Made by a program: the position numbers and the translations under genes. Shown one piece after another: positions 33,903-40,724 of a stretch of DNA of 64,000 nucleotides. The notes under the pieces were generated by a model. The model was not told the origin of the DNA. It did no database searches and worked only from the letters and a program-made list of their open reading frames with translations. The DNA comes from Streptomyces cavernicola (GTDB lineage: Bacteria > Actinomycetota > Actinomycetes > Streptomycetales > Streptomycetaceae): NCBI RefSeq assembly GCF_029968035.1, contig NZ_JASCIQ010000004.1, forward strand, positions 1-64,000, read 5' to 3'. Position 1 is the stretch's first letter, and every line of letters begins with the position of its first letter.

Positions 33903-34946
33903 ATGTACTGTCCGTGCATGCTGGATGAGAAGGATCTTGTCCTTGTGCACGCCTTGCAGGAGGCGCCGAGGGCCTCCTGGGCCGTGCTGGCATCCGTGCT
34001 CGGCACTGACGCCCGCACCCTGGTCAGGCGGTACGCGCGGCTGCGTGACGTCGGTCTGCTGCGCGTGATGGCGACCTCGGGGCCGCGGCTCCTCGAACGT
34101 CAGCTCTTCGCGCACCTGCGGCTACGCACCGGGCCCGGCCGGGTCGCCCCCGTCGCCGAGGAGCTGGCCCGCTGGCCGCAGGCCTCCACCATCCGCCTCA
34201 CCGACGGCTCGACGCAGATCTACGCCCTCCTCGTCGGCTCGGACCACACCCGCCTGGTGGAGACCGCTCAGCAGCGCGTGGCCGAACTCCCCGACGTCCG
34301 GGAGGCGGAGATCAACACGGTGCTGCTCGCCGGGGACGTCGGGCGTGCGGCTCGCCTCGACGCCCTGTCCCCGCAGCAGATCGGCAGACTGCGTGGCCAA
34401 CAGACCGTCGGCGAGGGGCAGTCGACGCAGCCGGTCCGGCTGAGCGCCGAGGATTTCGAGCTGATCCGGCTGCTGCTCGAGGACGGGCGGACGGAGATCA
34501 GTGAACTCGCGGCCCGTCTCGGACGGGAGGCGAGCTCGGTGTCGCGGCGGGTCGCACGGCTCCGGAACGACGGCTGGCTCGACATCATCACCCTCGTCCC
34601 CGACAGGGCGTGGTCCTCGCCCCTGCGGGCGCTGCTGTGGTGCACAGTGGCCCCGCAGGATGTGGACGCGCTGCTGCGTACGGTCTCGGGCCGGCCCTGG
34701 GTCGGTTCGCTCACCGTGACGACGGGGCGGGCGAACGTCCTGGTGACGGTCAACCTCATGACTCGCTCGCAACTACCCGGCATCCAGGCCGAGTTGAGCA
34801 CACTCTGCCCCTCGCTGCGGCTGCTTGAGGCGCAGCTGTCCGTCCGGGCGGTCAAGCTCCACATGCGGTTGCTCGCCGCCGGGGACCGGCTGTCGGACCC
34901 GGTGTCCGATCCGTTCTGGGACATCCGGCACGACTTTCTGCCGTGA
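33903..34946 (+). CDS. Double-length Lrp/AsnC-family regulator
   Basis: This 347-residue regulator is about twice the usual length of Lrp/AsnC proteins and carries two helix-turn-helix/ligand-domain units. The first HTH is KDLVLVHALQEAPRASWAVL, ASVLGTDARTLVRRYARLRD; the second starts near residue 180, AEDFELIRLLLEDGRTEISE, LAARLGREASSVSRRVARLR. RAM-like ligand-binding segments follow each. I chose the ATG with GAGG five bases upstream; a later ATG at 33918 also opens the domain but has no ribosome site. It is divergent from the permease-amidohydrolase operon, presumably its target. Confidence 0.88.
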   Translation: MYCPCMLDEKDLVLVHALQEAPRASWAVLASVLGTDARTLVRRYARLRDVGLLRVMATSGPRLLERQLFAHLRLRTGPGRVAPVAEELARWPQASTIRLTDGSTQIYALLVGSDHTRLVETAQQRVAELPDVREAEINTVLLAGDVGRAARLDALSPQQIGRLRGQQTVGEGQSTQPVRLSAEDFELIRLLLEDGRTEISELAARLGREASSVSRRVARLRNDGWLDIITLVPDRAWSSPLRALLWCTVAPQDVDALLRTVSGRPWVGSLTVTTGRANVLVTVNLMTRSQLPGIQAELSTLCPSLRLLEAQLSVRAVKLHMRLLAAGDRLSDPVSDPFWDIRHDFLP

Positions 34947-34980
34947 GCGGCCTGGGCTGCCGGCGGGTGCGGGCGTTCCG

Positions 34981-36030
34981 TCAGCCGGAGGCCGTCCCGT
35001 CAGCCGGCTGCGGCGTACCTCCCGTCCGCGCAGGACTGGGCACCACCTCTCCCGTGCTGCGCCCCTCGGCGTCGATGAGCCACCCCATCCGCTTGGGGGC
35101 GCGCAGCATGAGGACGCTCTCCACGAGGCTCAGCTGCGGCAGCCGTTCGGCCAGCGTCCTCTCCACGCGCGGCACTTCCTGCGGCGCAGACAGCCATAGC
35201 GTGAACATCAAGTTCGTCTCGCCGGCCGTCGACGCACACAACCGCAGGTCGGGGAGCGTACGAAGGGAACGCACCGTCCGCTCCAACTGCTGCGCCGACA
35301 CCTGGGCGAACCAGGTGCACACCACCGGCCACCGTGATCTCAACTGCGTGATCTCACAACGGAAGGACAGCAGCCCGGAGTTGGCCAGGCGGGAGATCTG
35401 GCGCCGCACGGTGGCGGGGTTGCGTCCGACGAGCGCGGCGATCTCCGCGGCGCTGCGCCGCCCGTCGTACGTCAGGGCCTGCACGAGCGGCCCGTAGGAC
35501 GCGGGGATCTCCGTCATGCGGGCGGCCTCGGCACGCGGGACGAGGGCCTGGAACGCGGCCTGCTGATCACGGTCGAGTGCGTCGAGTCGCCAGTCGGCGC
35601 CCTCCCGGTGCATCTCGGTGGCGACGCGCGAACGGATGCTCCGAACGCCGGGGGCGCGGGGCAGGTCGTCGAGGACGAAGCGGGTCAGTGACTCCTGGTC
35701 CGGGACCACCACGGTCACCATCAGATCGCGGCCGCTCGCCGCCTCCTCCACCGTGACCGCGCGGGGGTCCCGGCAGAGCTGCTGGATCACCTCGTCCCGC
35801 TCCGCCGGCACCACCTCGACGTCGACGAACGCCACGGCGGCGTTCCGCAGATCGCGGGCGGGGTGGACCGTCACCCAGGCCCTGCCCGTGGACCGCAGCC
35901 GGTTCCAGCGGGTCGCCAGCGTCGTGGACGTGGAACCCAGCACACGCGCCGCGTCGGTCCAGCTCACTCGGGGTGCGATCTGCAGTGCGTGCAGCAGGGC
36001 CAGGTCCTGCTCGGCCAACACGGAATGCAC
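34981..36030 (-). CDS. Second double-length Lrp/AsnC-family regulator
   Basis: This 349-residue protein has the same two-unit architecture as its neighbour: first HTH LAEQDLALLHALQIAPRVSW, TDAARVLGSTSTTLATRWNR; second GPLVQALTYDGRRSAAEIAA, LVGRNPATVRRQISRLANSG; each followed by a RAM-like region (LMVTVVVPDQESLTRFVL; ETNLMFTLWLSAPQEVPRV). It is convergent with the other AsnC gene (34 bases between stops) and divergent from the M20 peptidase-MHS transporter operon. The two regulators probably arose by duplication, each serving one module. Confidence 0.88.
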   Translation of the reverse strand: MHSVLAEQDLALLHALQIAPRVSWTDAARVLGSTSTTLATRWNRLRSTGRAWVTVHPARDLRNAAVAFVDVEVVPAERDEVIQQLCRDPRAVTVEEAASGRDLMVTVVVPDQESLTRFVLDDLPRAPGVRSIRSRVATEMHREGADWRLDALDRDQQAAFQALVPRAEAARMTEIPASYGPLVQALTYDGRRSAAEIAALVGRNPATVRRQISRLANSGLLSFRCEITQLRSRWPVVCTWFAQVSAQQLERTVRSLRTLPDLRLCASTAGETNLMFTLWLSAPQEVPRVERTLAERLPQLSLVESVLMLRAPKRMGWLIDAEGRSTGEVVPSPARTGGTPQPADGTASG

Positions 36031-36149
36031 GATTCACCTCCAGGAGGTCCGGGCGCTGCACGTTATTCGCCTTCTGAGCCGCAAGAGACATCACGAACGC
36101 ACACTTCCTGTCAACCGCACCACGACCCCCGAACACGAGGAGGTGCCCG

Positions 36150-37340
36150 ATGACGGTGCACGAGGACGCCCGCGAACTGCAGGGCGAACTGGCGGCGCTG
36201 CGGCACGCCCTGCACGCGGAACCGGAGATCGGTCTCGACCTGCCGCGCACCCAGGAAAAGGTGCTGAGCGCCCTGTCCGTTCTGCCCCTGGACATCACCA
36301 CCGGTACGCGTACGACGTCGGTGACCGGAGTGCTGCGGGGCACCGGCGAAGGACCCGTCGTACTGCTGCGCGGCGACATGGACGCCCTGCCGGTGCAGGA
36401 GCGCAGCCAACTCCCTTACGCGTCCCGCGTCGACGGCACGATGCACGCCTGCGGGCACGACCTGCACACCACCATGCTGGTCGGTGCCGCCCGCCTGCTG
36501 GCCCACCACCGCGACCGGCTGCCGGGCGACGTCGTGTTCATGTTCCAGCCCGGCGAGGAGGGCTTCGACGGCGCGCAGGTCATGCTGGACGAGGGCGTCC
36601 TCGGCGCTGCGGGGCGCGGCGTGGACGTGGCGTACGGGATGCACGTGTTCGCGTCCAAGCTGCCGCAGGGGCATTTCGCGACCAGGCCGGGAACGATGCT
36701 CGCCGCGGCCGACGAGCTGCGCGTCACCGTGCACGGCGAGGGCGGGCACGGATCCGCGCCGCAGTTCGCCAGGGACCCGGTCGCCGCCGTGGCCGAGATG
36801 GTCACCACGCTGCAGACGATGGTGACGCGGAGGTTCGACGTGTTCGACCCGGTCGTGATCACCGTGGGCTCGCTGCATGCCGGGACCGTCGGCAACGTCA
36901 TCCCGGATCGCGCCGTCTTCCAGGCCACGGTGCGCTCGTTCTCGCCGGGTGCTCGTGAACAGGCGGTCCGGCTGGCCTCCGAGACGCTGCAAGGCATCGC
37001 CCGCGCGCATGGCGTCGAGGTCGTGGTCGAGCATCTGCCGGGCTACCCGCCGACTCGCACGGACTCGGACGAGACGGCCTTCGTGGCCGACACGGTCCGC
37101 GAGGTCTTCGGCGAGGAGCGGCACCACACGCTCGAGCATCCCCTGACGGGCTCGGAGGACTTCTCCCGCGTACTGGAGGCCGTGCCCGGCAGCTTCGTGG
37201 GGCTCGGCGCGGTGCCGACGGATCTCGATCCGGAGCGGGCGCCGTACAACCACTCGCCGCTCGCCCGGTACGACGACGCGGTCCTGGCCGACGGCGCGGC
37301 TCTCTACGCCGAGTTGGCCCTGTCCCGCGCTCACCGGTGA
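36150..37340 (+). CDS. M20-family metal-dependent amidohydrolase/peptidase
   Basis: This 396-residue protein belongs to the hippuricase/aminoacylase branch of M20. Metal and catalytic residues are visible: LLRGDMDALPVQE, GTMHACGHDLHTTMLVGAAR, FMFQPGEEGFDGAQVML, the dimerisation lid ELRVTVHGEGGHGSAPQFAR and the C-terminal TGSEDFSRVLEAVPG. Such enzymes remove acyl groups from N-acyl amino acids or cleave aromatic amides in the cytosol. The ATG has GGAGG upstream. An MHS transporter follows 72 bases later. Confidence 0.92.
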   Translation: MTVHEDARELQGELAALRHALHAEPEIGLDLPRTQEKVLSALSVLPLDITTGTRTTSVTGVLRGTGEGPVVLLRGDMDALPVQERSQLPYASRVDGTMHACGHDLHTTMLVGAARLLAHHRDRLPGDVVFMFQPGEEGFDGAQVMLDEGVLGAAGRGVDVAYGMHVFASKLPQGHFATRPGTMLAAADELRVTVHGEGGHGSAPQFARDPVAAVAEMVTTLQTMVTRRFDVFDPVVITVGSLHAGTVGNVIPDRAVFQATVRSFSPGAREQAVRLASETLQGIARAHGVEVVVEHLPGYPPTRTDSDETAFVADTVREVFGEERHHTLEHPLTGSEDFSRVLEAVPGSFVGLGAVPTDLDPERAPYNHSPLARYDDAVLADGAALYAELALSRAHR

Positions 37341-37412
37341 TCCGGCGGTTCCCGTCCCGACCCCGTCCCGTTCCCACCCGGTCCCGTTCCGTCCAGGAAG
37401 GACAACCCCAGC

Positions 37413-38834
37413 ATGAGCAGCTCGAACGACGCGGTGAGCAGACCGGCGACGGCCGAGGAGGTGCCTGCCAAAGTCCGGCGCAAGGCGGTCGTCGCAGCGG
37501 CGATCGGCAACTTCGTCGAATGGTTCGAATTCGCGCTCTACGGGTTTTTCGCGTCGGCGATCGCGATGAACTTCTTCCCCGCCGCGGCGGGCGCACCGTC
37601 GCTGATCGCCACTTTCGCGGCCTTCGGTGTCTCCTTCGTCCTGCGGCCGCTCGGCGCTCTGGTCTTCGGCCACTACGGAGACCGGATGGGGCGCCGCGTC
37701 ACCCTGTCCCTGGCCATCCTCGGCATGTCGGTCTCGACCTTCGCGATCGGACTGCTCCCCACCCACGCACAGGTCGGGATGCTCGCACCGGTCCTTCTTG
37801 TGGTGACCCGGGTGGTCCAGGGCTTCTCCGCGGGCGGCGAGTTCGGCGGTGCGACGGCCTACATGGTCGAGTACGCGCCTGCCAACCGCCGTGCTTTCTA
37901 CGGGAGTTGGCAGTTCTTCACCCAGTTCCTCGCCGGTTTCGTGGCGGCCCTGGTCGGCGCGGTCCTCAGCTCGACGCTCTCCGGGGGCGACCTGGAGGCG
38001 TGGGGCTGGCGGGTCCCGTTCCTGCTGACGTTGCCGCTGGGCCTGATCGGTCTCTACCTGCGGCTGAAGATGGACGAGACGCCCGAGTTCCGGCGGGAGG
38101 AAGCCCGCCGCAAGGAGGGGCAGGTCCGGACGCCGGACAAGGCACCGCTCGTGGCTGTGGTGCGGGAGCACTGGACGAGCGTGCTCCGGATCGTCGGACT
38201 GCTCGTGGTGGGCACCACCGCGATCTACATGATGGAGGCGTTCTGGCCCGCCTTCCTGGTCGGCCAGGTGGGCATCGAGCAGTCGGAGATGTTCACGGCG
38301 ATGATGATCGCCATCGCCGTGAAGATCGTGCTCATTCCGCTGTGGGCGCTCTGGTCCGACCGCGTCGGCCGCCGCAAACCGTTCCTGGTGGGTTCCGCCG
38401 CCCTGCTCGCCGTATCGGCCGTACCGGTCTACCAGCTGCTGTTGCAGGGCGAGTTCGCCACCACGGTGGCCGGCTATCTGCTGCTCGTGTTCGCGGTGTC
38501 GCCCATGACGGGATGCCTGGCCACTGCGATGGCGGAGGCGTTCCCCGCGGGCGTCCGCTACAGCGCCCTGTCTCTCGCGTACAGCATCGGCGTCTCGGTC
38601 TTCGGCGGCTTCAGCCCGCTGATCCTGGCCGCGCTGGTGGAGTACACCGGCAGCGAACTGTCCCCGGCGTACTACCTGACGGGAACGGCCGTCGTGTCCC
38701 TGCTTGCGGCGTTGCTGTTCCGTGAGACGGGTACACGGGGGCGAGTGCTCCCGAGCGACGACGCGGAGGGCTCCGTCGGCGACGGCACGGCGGCGAAGAG
38801 CACGCTGGTCGACGGGGCGGAACGGACGGCTTGA
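37413..38834 (+). CDS. MFS transporter, metabolite:H+ symporter (MHS) family
   Basis: This 473-residue transporter has the MHS signature: IGNFVEWFEFALYGFFAS in helix 1, FVLRPLGALVFGHYGDRMGR with RRVTLSLAILGMSVSTFAIG, and TRVVQGFSAGGEFGGATAYM. The family includes permeases for alpha-ketoglutarate, citrate, proline/betaine and shikimate. The role here is probably uptake of the substrate or product of the upstream M20 enzyme. AGGAAGGAC lies upstream of the ATG. A hairpin begins directly after the stop. Confidence 0.92.
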   Translation: MSSSNDAVSRPATAEEVPAKVRRKAVVAAAIGNFVEWFEFALYGFFASAIAMNFFPAAAGAPSLIATFAAFGVSFVLRPLGALVFGHYGDRMGRRVTLSLAILGMSVSTFAIGLLPTHAQVGMLAPVLLVVTRVVQGFSAGGEFGGATAYMVEYAPANRRAFYGSWQFFTQFLAGFVAALVGAVLSSTLSGGDLEAWGWRVPFLLTLPLGLIGLYLRLKMDETPEFRREEARRKEGQVRTPDKAPLVAVVREHWTSVLRIVGLLVVGTTAIYMMEAFWPAFLVGQVGIEQSEMFTAMMIAIAVKIVLIPLWALWSDRVGRRKPFLVGSAALLAVSAVPVYQLLLQGEFATTVAGYLLLVFAVSPMTGCLATAMAEAFPAGVRYSALSLAYSIGVSVFGGFSPLILAALVEYTGSELSPAYYLTGTAVVSLLAALLFRETGTRGRVLPSDDAEGSVGDGTAAKSTLVDGAERTA

Positions 38835-38862
38835 CCGGGGCGGGACGGGGACAGCGCCCCGG
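38835..38862 (+). terminator. Hairpin terminator after the MHS transporter gene
   Basis: CCGGGGCG and CGCCCCGG form a perfect 8-bp stem around a 12-base loop, starting on the base after the stop codon. Confidence 0.6.
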
Positions 38863-39246
38863 GCCACGGCCGTTTTCCGCCCACCCCTGGGTCGTCCCCG
38901 ATACACCGCGTCGTCACAGCACCGGCCTGGTACAACGCCTCCGGCAAGAGCTCCGGCACCTCGATCGTCGTCCCCAACCGACGCTCGGTCAGCAGCCACA
39001 ACCCGTCCGACACGCTCCTCCTGGGCGGTAACGTCAGTGCTGGATCACGCCCCGGCGAGCCTCAAGCCCATGGAGTGGAAGGGCTTGATCGTGCCGGCCC
39101 GGGATGCAAACGATGGAACCCGAGTCACGTTCCACGCCGAAACGGGCGGTCCCTCAGTGCCCCAGTCCCCTGGCAGTTCAGTCGCGCGATGCCGTGTCGG
39201 AGGGGGTGGCACAGTGTCCGGTGCTGATCAACAGGAGGTGGGGACG
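38863..39246. other. No recognisable gene
   Basis: A plus-strand frame reads APAWYNASGKSSGTSIVVPN, RRSVSSHNPSDTLLLGGNVS around 38920-39030, which looks like a piece of a real protein, but it has neither start nor stop in place. The last 20 bases carry the GGAGG of the next gene. Confidence 0.3.
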
Positions 39247-39866
39247 ATGGGTGACTTCTTCGAGCAGATCGTCGACGTCGAGGTGTCGGGCGAGGAGGCC
39301 GGGCAGCTCGCCGGGCGGATGGTCGACTGGATGGTGGCGGATGGTCGACTGGATGGTGAGCGAGGGCCTGATCACGCGGGAGATGTCCGGTGAGGGCGTG
39401 TACAGCCTGACCGTGGACGAGGGGCTATGTTCCGGGTCCGAACTGGAGGCAGGCGGTGGCCGATGCCTCGGATCCGAGCTGGCTGCCCGGCCCGGTGGCC
39501 GTCCTGGTCGGGCGCGATTACCACGTCGGTGGCCAGGGGGCGGACGAGGCGGAGTACGCCGTCTGCCCACGGTGCCGGGCCAGGACCGTGATCATCGACT
39601 ATCCGGAGGAGTCCGAGCCCGACGAGGAGGCCTGGCAGCCGTTCCGGGAGGCCATCGCCACCTGGAAGAAGAGCGGTGAAGGGAACACGCCCTGCGCGGC
39701 GTGCGGTGTCAGTGTCCCGGTCACCGAATGGCAGTGGGACACCAACTTCGCTGTCGGCGCCCTCGCCTTCGACTTCTGGGGCTGGCCGCCCTTCTCCGTC
39801 GGCTTCTACGCGACGTTCAGCCGGCAGCTCGGACACCGCACGGTCGAACACATGGGCAAGTTCTGA
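39247..39866 (+). pseudogene. Zinc-ribbon-like hypothetical protein, broken by a 22-bp tandem duplication
   Basis: The ATG has GGAGG seven bases upstream and reads GDFFEQIVDVEVSGEEAGQL. At 39319-39362 a 22-bp unit (ATGGTCGACTGGATGGTG plus four bases) is duplicated and shifts the frame. In the next frame SEGLITREMSGEGVYSLTVD continues until an extra base near 39425. The third frame then gives YVPGPNWRQAVADASDPSWL, the pair CPRC...CAAC (zinc ribbon) and the end AFDFWGWPPFSVGFYATFSR. Removing the duplication and one base restores a single protein of about 199 residues. The part from 39456 could still be made from an internal ATG. Function unknown. Confidence 0.65.
39319..39362 (+). repeat. 22-bp tandem duplication inside the zinc-ribbon gene
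   Basis: The units 39319-39340 and 39341-39362 share their first 18 bases; the last four differ slightly. Because 22 is not a multiple of three it causes a frameshift. Confidence 0.85.
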
Positions 39867-39961
39867 CGAGACCTCACGTAGGAGAAGACGTTCAACTGGC
39901 CCCAGCGGCCCACGCGAAGCCCCCCACGCACGCACCAGCCGGGCGGAATGGACAAGCTCAG

Positions 39962-40363
39962 TCACGGCTGAAAGCCGAGGATCTTCTGGGCATGCTGATC
40001 CTGTGGGGCGATCTCCTCGACTGTTCCGCGCGCTTGTCCGGTTCGGTCGGCCCCGCAGAGCAACCGGACGAGACAGTAGAGAGCGTCGCGGTCGCCGTCC
40101 TTTGCGCGCTTGTGGAGCATGGCTTCCATCCCGCGGTCGCGCAGCGCCCGGTTGAGCCGCCGGCGGGCGTGGACGTCCACGCGGGCCAGGTCCGTCAGCT
40201 CGGTGAGTCGTCCAGCGTTGACGAGCAAGTCCATGTGCCACAGATGGTTGCTGTGGGCGGTGTAGTCGGTGGAGTAGCACTCGGCGTGGGCGCTCACCAG
40301 GGCGATGGCGGTGTCCCAGTCGCCGGAGTGCTCGGCTGCCTGTGCCTGCTCGTGCCACGTCAC
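39962..40363 (-). CDS. Conserved Streptomyces protein of unknown function, 133 residues
   Basis: The protein starts VTWHEQAQAAEHSGDWDTAI at a GTG and continues ALVSAHAECYSTDYTAHSNH, LWHMDLLVNAGRLTELTDLA, RVDVHARRRLNRALRDRGME. The helical pattern resembles TPR-like repeats. I recall this arrangement from other Streptomyces genomes but know no function. It is soluble and without signal peptide. The start is chosen because the family begins there; the frame continues upstream into low-quality sequence. The broken zinc-ribbon gene lies convergently next to it. Confidence 0.7.
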   Translation of the reverse strand: MTWHEQAQAAEHSGDWDTAIALVSAHAECYSTDYTAHSNHLWHMDLLVNAGRLTELTDLARVDVHARRRLNRALRDRGMEAMLHKRAKDGDRDALYCLVRLLCGADRTGQARGTVEEIAPQDQHAQKILGFQP

Positions 40364-40724
40364 CGGACGAGTATCGCCCAGCCCCGTCGAGGGGCAAGGG
40401 CCCAGCCGAGTCCGGAGCTCTTGGAGCGGAGGCCGATTGCTCAGCCGGCGGCGGCCCGACGGCACAGGCACCAGTGACGCCTCCGGACCAGCCGCGCGCC
40501 GCAGAGCACGCCGGCCCGGCCCCGGCCGTGCGGTCGAGCCTCGAGCGGTGCGGGACAGTGAGGTTCGGCGTGTGCTTGGACTGCATGGGCCTGCGGAGGA
40601 AGGAGCGCTTGAGGCGCCGTGCCGGGTGGCCGCCGTCGTACCAGGGTCTGGGTGGAGTCGGCGAGGGCGCGTCCGTGCTGGGCGGAGTGGCCGAGGAAAG
40701 CTCGCTTCTCACCCGACTCAGCTG
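40364..40724. other. No confident gene
   Basis: Open frames cross this stretch on both strands, but none combines a start, a ribosome site and G/C-biased third positions. TVRFGVCLDCMGLRRKERLR (plus strand, about 40557) has a Cys-x2-Cys pair and basic residues and could be part of a small protein. Confidence 0.3.

Noticed and set aside
36111..38999. Very long open frame (about 960 codons) on the minus strand opposite the M20 and MHS genes
   Set aside because: It is the antisense shadow of two well-supported genes; its residues are Arg/Gly/Asp-rich noise and show no domain. Similar shadows opposite the amidohydrolase/permease region (31043-33895), the phosphoesterase (2815-4998) and the SARP gene were also discarded.
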